A stretch of DNA of 63,636 nucleotides. It comes from Negativicutes bacterium. Its GTDB lineage: Bacteria; Bacillota_C; Negativicutes; Sporomusales_B; JARLHX01. Below, piece after piece: positions 1-9,000 of this stretch. Below the pieces are notes generated by a model. It did no database searches, had not been told where the DNA came from, and saw only the letters and a program-made list of their open reading frames with translations. How positions within the stretch are numbered: the first letter of the stretch is position 1; each line of letters begins with the position of its first letter. The position numbers and the translations under genes were made by a program. Where the stretch lies: contig JARLHY010000012.1 in NCBI GenBank assembly GCA_031292015.1, positions 1 to 63,636 of the forward strand, written 5' to 3'.

Positions 1-954
1 CCTTTTGTATCTGCTTACTTGTTTCCGCACATCTGGCCGGGGCCGCTCGTCGGGGCTGTGTCAGGCATTCTTATTTTTATGGCGGCGGCTCACGCCAACC
101 TCGCTGTTGCCGTTTTCGCAGGTCCTGTGGTGGGGGCTGTGCTGTTGCCGGTGCTCTGCCATATCATAGCGCACCTTATCCAACGGCTGATAGCCGACCG
201 TAACGCTTACCGTGAAACGAGCGTCCGGCTGCGGGCCGAAATTGAGCTGGAATACCAGGAGAAGGAAAGGGTGAAAGAAAAGCTTTACAGGCTGGAACGT
301 CTTAACCTGATTGGCGATATGGCGGCCAGTATCGGTCACGAAGTGCGTAACCCGTTGACTACCGTCCGCGGTTACCTGCAATTTTTTGAAGGCAAAGATG
401 GTTTTATTCAGTACCGGGAGGCTCTGCGGCTGATGATCGAGGAGCTCGACCGGGCAAACTGCATCATAACCGAGTTTTTGTCGTTGGCTAAAAACAAGAG
501 GATGGACCTGCGGCCCGTCAATCTCAACCGGAGCCTGCTGGCGCTCCGACCGATACTGGAAGTTGACGCAATCAGCTAGGGACATGAACTCAGGCTGGAA
601 CTGAGCGATATCCCTGATATCGTCATTGATGAAAATGAAATCAGACAGATGGTCATAAACCTGGTCAGAAACGCCTTTGAGGCGATGGATCAGTCCGGAT
701 GCGTGGTTGTAAAGACGATGTATGCCAAGGCGGTCTCCCTGTCTGTCCAGGATTGCGGGAAAGGTATACCGCCGGAAGTCATGGCAAAGCTGGGAACCCC
801 CTTTTTTTCCACCAAGGATAATGGCACCGGGCTGGGATTGGCGGTGTCTTACCGAATTGCCGACCGGCATCAGGCCTCGCTCCATTTTCAGTCATCAACC
901 GACGGAACAACCGTGACAGTAAGCTTCGGGGCAGAGCAGCCCACAATGAATTGA
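1..954 (+). pseudogene. Sensor histidine kinase, 5' truncated by the window and split by an in-frame TAG
   Basis: The reading frame is open from base 1, so the gene starts upstream of the window. It encodes two hydrophobic segments, a short coiled coil, then a HisKA H-box (SIGHEVRNPLTT, His codon 337-339). A TAG at 577-579 interrupts it, and the same frame then continues with the N-box (NLVRNAFEAM), G1 (DCGKGIP) and F/G2 boxes (TPFFSTKDNGTGLGL) to TGA at 954. Both halves are well conserved, so this is one kinase with a single amber codon, probably from CAG (Gln). Without readthrough the product lacks its ATP-binding domain. A separate restart at ATG 649 would lack the H-box. The signal and the partner regulator are not visible. 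Recent inactivation is the simplest reading; sequencing error or suppression are alternatives. Confidence 0.85.
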
Positions 955-1351
955 CAGAAACTGCACAGACAGAATAGGGTCGGTGGCCGGCGGCTGCTCA
1001 AATAGGCGGCTTAGCCCCTGTGCGCAGGGATTTACTGTTGAATGACTGTGGAGTTTTTCCAAGGGGCGACTTCGGTGGCTTTTTTTCTTTTTCCCAGGAG
1101 GGGCCGACTCAGGCGAACAGGTCGATTTGCTTTTCCGCCAAGGGAAGGAAGGAGATTGAAAATAATTGTGGAAGGATATTTCATAATATTCCGGCTGTTC
1201 CGACAAATATCAGACGGTATGGCTTGCCAGGCCCGGGCCGGATTTTCCGACAAGGGAAGGTGATCGTCCTTCGGTTGACTGTCAAGACCGGTTGGCAGAC
1301 TTGGCAGGAAGGTTCACCGGACAGGTTAATTTTTGATGAGGCGGGGAGATT
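955..1351. other. Intergenic region, 397 bp, no gene seen
   Basis: No reading frame here looks like a protein. It contains a weak hairpin with a long T-tract (1061-1092) and a purine-rich stretch, and ends in the GGGGAG ribosome binding site of the next gene. I looked for a cobalamin riboswitch, which would suit the downstream corrinoid-type methyltransferase, but did not find a convincing B12 box. Confidence 0.5.
1061..1092 (+). terminator. Possible intrinsic terminator after the kinase
   Basis: A short stem with one mismatch is closed by a TTCG tetraloop (GGGGCGAC-TTCG-GTGGCT) and followed by a run of seven T, one C and more T. The stem is short but the U-tract is strong. Confidence 0.45.
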
Positions 1352-2467
1352 ATGATGACACTTAGCCATCGTGACCGTGTTTATGCAGCCATCAGGCATC
1401 AGGAAACAGACAGGGTTCCGGTCGATTTCGGCGGGAGAATATCCGGGATTGCGCTCAGCGCCTACGAAGAGTTGAAGGAGCTGCTCCAGTTCAAAGCCAA
1501 GACCGAAGTGCTGGACATGAGGCTGCAGTTGGCTAAGGTCGACGAAAGCATCCTGGACCGGTTCAAGGTTGACACCCGCTGGATTTATCAAAAGGCGCCG
1601 GTTAGCTGGGATCCCAAGTGGGATCACGAAAAAGATACGTTCGTGGATGAATGGGGGATTACCCTCACCAAGCCCAGCCAGGGATTTTACTATGATTACA
1701 TAAAAGCACCTCTGGCCGAGGTACAGACGGCGGAAGAGCTTGAGAAGCATGCCTGGCCCAACACTGAGGATCTTTCGCGGAACAGCGGGGTGATTGAGGA
1801 AGCGCAGCAGCTGGTCAGGGCCGAGGATCCGTTCTTTGTCGCCACGTCATTCAAGGGACCGTTTGAGCAAAGCTGGGCGCTTCGGGGGTTGGAGCAGTTC
1901 CTGATGGATCTGATTCTTGACCCGCAACTGGCCCAGGCACTGATGGACAAAGTGCTGGCTGTTCAGAAAAAAATGTACGGACCGTTTTTGGAAATGATCG
2001 CGCCCTATGTGGATATGGTTTGTTTTACCGATGACATGGGGGGGCAACTGGGACCGCTTATTTCCCCGAAGATATACCGCGATATCGTGAAGCCCCGTCA
2101 TATCGAAATGGTTAAATTTATCAAGGCGAAGACAGGCGGAAAAGTAGCGGCCCTGCATTGCTGCGGAAGTGTAGTGGACTTTATGCCGGATATATGCGAG
2201 ATCGGGGTTGAGGTTTTAAACCCGATTCAAGTCACGGCGGCGGGGATGGATATTCAAACCCTGAAACAAAGGTTTGGCGACAAATTAACCTTCTGGGGCG
2301 CCATCGATACCCAGCAACTGCTGCCGTTTTCCCAGCCGGAACCGGTCCGGGAGGCTGCTTTCAATACCCGTAAGGTTCTGGGCAAAAACGGTGGTTATCT
2401 TTTCGCTCCGGTTCACAATATCCAGCCGCTTACCCCGGCCGCAAATATTTTGGCGCTGTTTGAATAG
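1352..2467 (+). CDS. Uroporphyrinogen decarboxylase-family (MtaA/MtbA-like) methyltransferase
   Basis: This 371-residue protein belongs to the URO-D fold family, which includes heme-pathway decarboxylases and the zinc methyltransferases that move methyl groups from corrinoid proteins to thiols. The N-terminus has the usual RVYAAIRHQETDRVPV. Around residue 269 there is an H-C-C-G motif, as in the zinc site of the methyltransferase branch, and the C-terminus has the family's GGYLFAPVHNIQ...TP. Two ATGs are adjacent, and the first is preceded by GGGGAG. No corrinoid protein, MtaB-like partner or heme gene lies nearby, so the methyl donor is unknown. The methyltransferase branch is favoured over true heme biosynthesis by motif and context. 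The true enzyme activity is uncertain. Confidence 0.8.
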   Translation: MMTLSHRDRVYAAIRHQETDRVPVDFGGRISGIALSAYEELKELLQFKAKTEVLDMRLQLAKVDESILDRFKVDTRWIYQKAPVSWDPKWDHEKDTFVDEWGITLTKPSQGFYYDYIKAPLAEVQTAEELEKHAWPNTEDLSRNSGVIEEAQQLVRAEDPFFVATSFKGPFEQSWALRGLEQFLMDLILDPQLAQALMDKVLAVQKKMYGPFLEMIAPYVDMVCFTDDMGGQLGPLISPKIYRDIVKPRHIEMVKFIKAKTGGKVAALHCCGSVVDFMPDICEIGVEVLNPIQVTAAGMDIQTLKQRFGDKLTFWGAIDTQQLLPFSQPEPVREAAFNTRKVLGKNGGYLFAPVHNIQPLTPAANILALFE

Positions 2468-2557
2468 TCATAACAGGCAAGCTCTTGACCAAGAAATAAA
2501 CGATGCTTTTGGCGGTGAAACGACGGTCCCGTTTACCTGATTCATTGAAGGAGGGGA

Positions 2558-3514
2558 ATGTCTATGCGCAGGAAAGCCGGGTTATGGTGTTTGCTTACGA
2601 TCCTGTTTCTTTTGGTCGGAAGTTCCAGCGGCGCGGCCGAAGCGGTCGGCACAGAGCATTGGGTCGACAACAACGGTACCAGTATCTATGTTTGGGAGAA
2701 ATACCAGGGCAGTCCGGCAGGCAAGCCGATTGTCGTCCTGGCCCACGGATCGGCGACGGCGGGTAAGGAGAGCTTCGACCTTCAGGTCGAAGGAAAACCG
2801 TCCTACAGCTTGATGGATTTTCTCGCCAGACAGGGTTTTGACGTTTTCGCCCTGGATACCAGGGGCTTCGGCCGGTCGACGCACCCCGAAGGGCTCATGA
2901 CCACCGCTCAGGCCAGCGAGGATCTGAATTCGGTCGTCGAATACGTTCTGAAGCTGAGAAACGTCCAGAAAGTCAATCTTCTGGCCTGGTCCTGGGGCAC
3001 TCAGTACGGCGGGATGTATGTGATGGCTCATCCGGACAGGGTGGCCAAATACGTCAGTTACGCCCAGATGCATGTCAACAGCCCGGATATAGCGAAGCGC
3101 CGGCCGCGAATCGAGGTTTTCCGCAGCAATCCTTATATCGTAATCCCTGAAGCGGCCTGGAAACCACGGTTTTATTCGATGACACCGGCGGCGGTGAACG
3201 ATCCGGAGGTGGTTAACGCTTACGCGAAGGCCGCCGTTGCCGTTGAGACCAGAACAGCCACCGGCCCGCAGCTTGATATGGTTACCATTTTGCCGATGGT
3301 CAATCCCCGGCTCGTCACCGTGCCTACCATGATGATCCATGGTCAGTACGACGATGTGGCCGATGTCGAGGGGCTGCTGCCTTTCTTTTCACAGCTGCCT
3401 AATCCATACAAACGCTATGTGATCATTCCGGACGCCGGTCATATGATGCACCTCCAGGCAGGCCATCTGCTTTTCCAGAAAGAAGTAGCCGGTTTTTTCA
3501 AGGAGCCGGAATAG
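2558..3514 (+). CDS. Secreted alpha/beta hydrolase
   Basis: The 318-residue product starts at ATG 2558 behind GAAGGAGGGG. An N-terminal signal peptide (basic MSMRRK, hydrophobic core, small residues near 24-28) predicts export. The fold is alpha/beta hydrolase: oxyanion-region HGSATAG, nucleophile elbow A-W-S-W-G with Ser145 (first position Ala rather than Gly), acid candidates at D265/D266 in HGQYDDV, and His295 in DAGHMMH. Such enzymes cleave esters, lipids or lactones in the envelope or outside the cell. The substrate cannot be told. It lies alone between the methyltransferase gene and a terminator, in its own short transcription unit or cotranscribed with the methyltransferase 90 bp upstream. 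Confidence 0.85.
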   Translation: MSMRRKAGLWCLLTILFLLVGSSSGAAEAVGTEHWVDNNGTSIYVWEKYQGSPAGKPIVVLAHGSATAGKESFDLQVEGKPSYSLMDFLARQGFDVFALDTRGFGRSTHPEGLMTTAQASEDLNSVVEYVLKLRNVQKVNLLAWSWGTQYGGMYVMAHPDRVAKYVSYAQMHVNSPDIAKRRPRIEVFRSNPYIVIPEAAWKPRFYSMTPAAVNDPEVVNAYAKAAVAVETRTATGPQLDMVTILPMVNPRLVTVPTMMIHGQYDDVADVEGLLPFFSQLPNPYKRYVIIPDAGHMMHLQAGHLLFQKEVAGFFKEPE

Positions 3515-3592
3515 GCACGGCTGGTTAAGGATGATAGCCGCTACGTTTTCGAGCCGACTCCGTTTTCCCGCCGGCGACCCGGAGCAAGATAA

Positions 3593-3627
3593 GACGCTGA
3601 CCCGGAATCGGGACAGCGTCTTTTATT
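3593..3627 (+). terminator. Intrinsic terminator after the hydrolase
   Basis: GACGCTG at 3593-3599 pairs with CAGCGTC at 3614-3620. An inner CCCG/CGGG pair closes a GAAT loop, and TTTT follows. Confidence 0.85.
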
Positions 3628-3715
3628 GTGGAAAAAAACAGGAAAATAGACAGATGTGTCCAATTATAGGGTGTAGCCGCTCCAACGCGAACAACCGACA
3701 GAGAGGTGAAATGGC

Positions 3716-5392
3716 TTGTCTGAGGAAATGCAGGATGTGGACAGGATTGCCCAGGCAGAGTCCGGTGAAAGGGTGGCAAAAGAAGAAGGTGAAAAAGAGA
3801 CTGCTTCAGGCAAACAGACTGAAGGCAGTTATTCTGTAGAGATACAGGAAGACGGGGTATTTCTGACTGTGTATCCGCCTAAGAATGGCGGAGCCGAGGT
3901 GCGGGAACCTGTCATATACGAGGAATTGAAGAAACAAGGCATTGAGAGCTTTGATGCCGGACTGATCATGCAGCTTGTCAAAAATTCAACCGGTTACCCG
4001 GTGAAGATCGCTGACAAGCCGTCAAACGAAAAGGCTGAACCTGAAGTCTCGGTGATCGTTGACCGGGACAGAATGGAAGCCGCGCTGACTTTGAAAATTC
4101 CGAAGAACAGCCGGCCGATCACGCTGGCGGAAGTCATGGAAAAAGTCCAGCAGGCCGGAATAGTCTACGGGATCGACGAGGAGGCTGTCAAAAGAGCCTA
4201 TGAGCGGCCCGGTTTCCGGGCGATCTGCGCCAAAGGGAACGACCCGATACCCGGCTCGGACGCACGGGTGGAGTATGGCTTCGATGAGAGTATCAAGGGC
4301 CGTCCTACCGCGCTTGAAGATGGCCGGGTGGATTTCAAGGACCTTAACATGTTTACCGTGGTCAATAAAGGGGACCTGCTGGCTGAGAAGATTCCAGCCG
4401 AGGCGGGCATCTCAGGCATGGACGTCCTGGGTCAGCCGGTTGCCGCCAAGAACGGCAGAGATATGCCGGTGCCGGCAGGGAAAAATGTCGTTGTCGAAGG
4501 CAACAAGGTTTTTGCCGCTATCCCGGGAGAAATGCAGATCATCAACAAGAAGGTGCATGTGTCGCCGATTCTCAATATTAACGGCGATGTGGACTTGTCC
4601 ACAGGGAATATTGATTTTGTCGGCAGTGTGGTTATCCGGGGGTCGGTGCAACAGGGCTTTGCGGTGAAGGCCGAGGGTGGCGTCGAAATCTACGGCTCGG
4701 TTTGCGGCGGTACGGTGGAAGCGCAAAATATCCTTATCAGGATGGGGATCCAGGGGGCCTACCGGGGCCGGGTCGAGGCCCGGGGAAATGTCGCGACCAA
4801 TTTCATTGAAAATGCTCAGGTATTCGCCGACGGCGACGTCATCGTCCGCGACGCCATCATGAACAGCCGGGTGACAGCCGGACAAAAGGTGATTGTGGAA
4901 GGGAAACGCGGGTCTATAGTGGGCGGCCATGTGACAGCGGCGGACGAAATCCGTTCCAAAACAGTCGGTAATTATTTGTCGCCGAACACAAAACTGGAGG
5001 TCGGGATCAATCCGGCGCTGCGGGCCGAATACAATTCGATACGAAAAGATCTGAAAAAGATGGAAGCAGAACTGGACCAGACGCAAAAGACGCTGCAGAC
5101 GCTAAAGAAGTATAAGCAGGACGCCCTTCCCCCCGAGCGGCGGGAATTGCTGCTGAAACTGACCCAGACCCAGTTTCCGCTGGCGGCAAAGCTCGAAGCA
5201 ATGCGCAACCGTATGGTCGAGCTGGAGCTTAAGTTCGAAGAAGGCAGCTATGGGCGGATTCGCGTTACCGACGCGGCCTATCCTGGCACCGAGATCATCA
5301 TGGGGACGCTGATCAAAAGTGTGCGAAGCCTGTACAAGGCGGTCTCGTTTTATGTCGATGAGGGGGAAATAAAAATCGGCACGTCGCTGTAA
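3716..5392 (+). CDS. FapA-family (DUF342) polymer-forming beta-helix protein
   Basis: The start is TTG 3716, with AGAGAGGTG seven bases upstream; the overlapping ATG at 3711 is out of frame. The 558-residue protein begins with about 60 charged residues and then has the DUF342/FapA core. The core is a right-handed beta-helix region of short repeats rich in G, V and I (about residues 285-420, e.g. NIDFVGSVVIRG, VEIYGSVCGG), followed by a coiled coil (about 445-520, rich in K, E and Q) and a C-terminal beta region. FapA in Vibrio influences FlhF and flagellar placement; Firmicute members are mostly uncharacterised. No flagellar gene is nearby. The next gene, a 92-residue unknown, may be cotranscribed. 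Confidence 0.85.
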   Translation: MSEEMQDVDRIAQAESGERVAKEEGEKETASGKQTEGSYSVEIQEDGVFLTVYPPKNGGAEVREPVIYEELKKQGIESFDAGLIMQLVKNSTGYPVKIADKPSNEKAEPEVSVIVDRDRMEAALTLKIPKNSRPITLAEVMEKVQQAGIVYGIDEEAVKRAYERPGFRAICAKGNDPIPGSDARVEYGFDESIKGRPTALEDGRVDFKDLNMFTVVNKGDLLAEKIPAEAGISGMDVLGQPVAAKNGRDMPVPAGKNVVVEGNKVFAAIPGEMQIINKKVHVSPILNINGDVDLSTGNIDFVGSVVIRGSVQQGFAVKAEGGVEIYGSVCGGTVEAQNILIRMGIQGAYRGRVEARGNVATNFIENAQVFADGDVIVRDAIMNSRVTAGQKVIVEGKRGSIVGGHVTAADEIRSKTVGNYLSPNTKLEVGINPALRAEYNSIRKDLKKMEAELDQTQKTLQTLKKYKQDALPPERRELLLKLTQTQFPLAAKLEAMRNRMVELELKFEEGSYGRIRVTDAAYPGTEIIMGTLIKSVRSLYKAVSFYVDEGEIKIGTSL

Positions 5393-5538
5393 ACTGAGAG
5401 CAAAGAAGGAGGCATCTGTGTGAGCGGGTGTCTTTTTGTGTGAGCAATGCCGGGAAGAGGATTATTTGTGCAGCTGTGGCATTTTGGTGCCATCGTTCAT
5501 ATTCTGTAGAACAGTACGATCAGGAAAGAAGGGTAATT

Positions 5539-5817
5539 ATGGTCACCGCCGACGCACTGGAGCAGGTCAGTCTGAAGGCCGATTTAAGAGATATTATCCA
5601 GGTCTTTGTCTACGACAATCTCAGCATCATGGTCAGTCCCAATCCGCTGCTGCGGCTGCCGCCGGCGACGCGGAACGTGCTGGAGGCATACATCAATTTT
5701 CTTACCGGCGGCTACGGCTTTCCCAAGGATATTCAGGAGATACTGAATGTGTTCATTTTGACGAATCTCAACAGTATCAGCATGCGGCCATCGCCGGTTG
5801 TCACCAATCCAAGCTGA
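5539..5817 (+). CDS. Conserved-looking small protein of unknown function
   Basis: The frame is open from 5428, but the only good start is ATG 5539, with GAAAGAAGGG upstream, giving 92 residues. It is acidic to neutral, with no signal peptide or clear membrane segment. It reads like a compact helical domain (LKADLRDIIQVF, TRNVLEAYINFL, FPKDIQEILNVF) ending in a Pro/Ser-rich tail. I do not recognise the family. It follows the FapA gene by about 145 bp and is followed by a terminator, so the two may form one unit. Confidence 0.6.
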   Translation: MVTADALEQVSLKADLRDIIQVFVYDNLSIMVSPNPLLRLPPATRNVLEAYINFLTGGYGFPKDIQEILNVFILTNLNSISMRPSPVVTNPS

Positions 5818-5863
5818 GGCATACGGCCAGGGCGAAGGACGGCCACCGGACCAGACCGTTGCG

Positions 5864-5899
5864 AAGACTCATGCCCCGATTCAGGCAGGAGTCTTTTTT
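5864..5899 (+). terminator. Intrinsic terminator
   Basis: AAGACTC (5864-5870) pairs with GAGTCTT (from 5889), with inner GCC/GGC pairing and six T. It ends the FapA/small-protein unit. Confidence 0.85.
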
Positions 5900-6081
5900 G
5901 CGTTGGTGCCAAGGGCTAAAACTGCCAGCCTGTCCTCAACGCTTAAGACAATATTTTCCTGGCGCGGCCCAGGTAAATTTTTTAATTTTCAAATCAGGAA
6001 AATAGCTGTCGAAGAAAGGAATTTAAAGGTATAAATATAATTAATTAGGAATAGTGAAATTTTTTGACAGGGTGGTTGCTG

Positions 6082-9000
6082 ATGTCGATACTGAAACGGG
6101 CAGAACCGGTTTTTTCCTGGATGACGGTTTCGATCTGCGTCCTGGCGGCCGCGCTTTGTTTCGTCGCGTTTGGGGCGGCGGAGACGATGGCGGACCGGGA
6201 GTTTTCTGCGCGGATAGGCGAAATCAACAACAGCAACAGAAGTTTGGCCCTGACCCTGAAAGAAAATGCGCAGAGGACCTTTTCCGAAGCGGATTTCATC
6301 CTGCGGGACGTGAAGGCCGATATCGAAGAAGACGGCCAATTGGATCGCTATCGCGATCAGCTGCTGCGCGACGTAATCAGTAAAGGTACTATCTCGCAAA
6401 TCGCCGTGACGGATGAGGTCGGCAATGTGGTCTACACCACAGCGAAGGTCGAAGGCATAATCAATGTCTCCGACCGGGAGCATTTCCGGTTTCATAAGGA
6501 CTACAAGACAGATGACCTGTTTATCAGTCCACCGGTGTTAAGCCGAACTTCCCAGACTTACGCCTACTTCATGACCCGCCGCCTGAACGACAAAAACGGC
6601 GATTTCGCAGGTGTCGTGGTGGTGGGCGTCAAGCGGGATTATTTCGATCAAATGTTCCTGCGGTTAAATCTGGGACTTGGCTATGTCATTTCGCTGGGCA
6701 AGACGAACGGGCAACTGCTCGCCCAAGCCCCTGTCGACCCGTCACCGGAAGCGACGGTCAATTTTCAGCGATATCCGGCCCTGAACTTGATCCGACAGGG
6801 CGTCCGGGAGGGAGTGTACGAATCAGACGGCGCTGACCGCGGTATTCCAAGCTTCGAAGCTTTTAACACCATTCCGGACTATTCGCTGTTCGTGTCTGTC
6901 GCTGTCGCGAAGGAAGCGGCCCTGGCCCAGGTCTACAGCCATCGCAGAGTGTACCGGGGCATAGCCGCGATCTTCTCCCTGGCCGTCTTTGCCGCCTTTT
7001 ACGGGCTGTGGCGGCAGATCCGCAAGGAGCGCCAGGCAGTCAAGGCGCTTGACGAGCATAATTTCTTCCTGTCCTCGCTGCATGAGATCAGCCTGGGAAT
7101 GATGAACCGTCTGGATGTCAATGAGGTGCTCACCGACATCGCCACCCGGGCGGCGGAGCTGACTGGAGCCGAACACGCCAGCGTTTTTGTCATCGATGAC
7201 GAAAAACAATGCGCGGTGAGGAAGGTCGGTATCGGGCTGTTCGCCCAAAATGTGGGGAGTTCGGTCAACCTTGCCGACGGTCTGCTTGGTGAAGCGTACC
7301 GGCAAAACCGCACGGTGGTTGTGGAGGACTACAGTAGCTGGAACCAGCGACGGGCCGATTCTTATCTTGCCCAGGTGCACACCAACGCCCATGTGCCGCT
7401 CAAAGCGGGAGGAAAGATGATCGGGTCCCTCGGCGTTGCCTTTACCGACAAGAACCTGCACTTTACCGAGGGCGACGTGGCCCTGATGGAGCAGTTCGCC
7501 TCCCTGGCTGCGGTTGCGCTGGTCAACGCCAGCCTGTATACTTCTCTCGCCGAATCGGACAAGAAGCTGCAGGAAAGCTTTCAGGATCTTACTTCGGCCC
7601 ACGAGGAGCTCTATGCCACCGAGGAAGAGCTCCGGGCACAGTATGATCAGGCGCTGGAGATGAACGAGCAGATTGTAAGACAGAACACGGTCCTGTCGAC
7701 GCTGCATGAGACCACCCTGGGACTGATGAATCATCTGGAGCTTAATGAAGTTTTGCGAACCATCGTGACCCGGGCGGCGAAACTGGCGGGGACCGACAGC
7801 GCGTTTATGATGCTGCTGCACCGTGAGAAAGGGTATTTCGTCCGTGAAATCGCCATCGGCTTATACGAAGGGGATATCGGCGGCAAAGTCAAAATCGGTC
7901 AGGGGCTGGTGGGCGAAGTGTACCGTCTGGGGCGGACGGTCGTCATTCCGGATTACTCTACCTGGGACAAGCGTGTTCCCAATCCGCTTTTTGACAGCGT
8001 ACACGCCAACATGCATGTACCGCTGAAGGATGGAAACGAGGTGATCGGCACGTTAGGGATGGCGTCGACCGATCCGGACAAAAAGCATTTCAGCGACGAG
8101 ACGATTTCTCTGGTGGAGCAGTTCGCCCAGCTTGCCTCCATCGCCTATATCAACGCCCAGTTGCACAGTTCTCTTGTTGGCTCCGAGAAGCAGCTGCAGA
8201 AAAAGAATGAGGAGCTCACGGCGGCCCACGAAGAAGTGCTGGCGTCGGAGGAAGAGCTGAAAGAGCAGTTGCATGAGCTATTTGCCAGAGAGGAAGAAAT
8301 CCGCCGGCAAAATGTTGTCCTGACGACGCTGCATGAGACGACACTGGGACTGGTGAGCAGGCAGGAACTGAACGACGTGCTCCAGTTGATTGTTTCCGGT
8401 GCAGCCAGCCTTGTGGGAACAACGCACGGCTATATTAATCTGTTTGATGAAGCAAGAGGAGTGTATATAAGAAAAATCGGCCTTGGCTACTATGAGAAGG
8501 ATGTCGGCAGAGAAATCAAGAAGACGGAAGGGATGTCCGGCCAGGTGGGAAGAACCGGCGAAATCGTGGTAACCGACGATTACAGGAGCTGGGAATACCG
8601 TCTGCCTGACGCTTTCTTCGATGCCGTACACGCCCAGGCCCAGGTCCCTCTCAGGGCGGGAAACAAAGTGGTAGGCAGTTTTGGCCTGGTCTTTCTTGAG
8701 CCGGACCGAAAGTTTGCCGACCGCGAGGTGACTCTGTTGAGCCGGTTCGCCGAGATGGCCTCGATTGCCCTGGATAATGCGATGCTGCTGGATTCGTACA
8801 AAAGTGAGATCGCCGAACGGGCTCAGGCGGAAAAGCTGCAGAAGGCGCTGTATCTTATTTCCGAGACAGTCAGCTCTTCCGATAACCTGGAGGAGTTGTA
8901 CCAGTCGGTGCACAGTATTGTCGGCGAATTGATTCCGGCCAAGAATTTTTTTATCACGATTCATGATGAGGCGACAGGGACCCTTCACTACCCCTACCGG

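Noticed and set aside
577..579. Pyrrolysine at the TAG in the histidine kinase
   Set aside because: Histidine kinases are not pyrrolysine proteins, no pyl gene is visible, and TAG is used as a normal stop by several genes here.
955..1351. Cobalamin riboswitch before the methyltransferase gene
   Set aside because: No convincing B12 box or overall pattern could be found.
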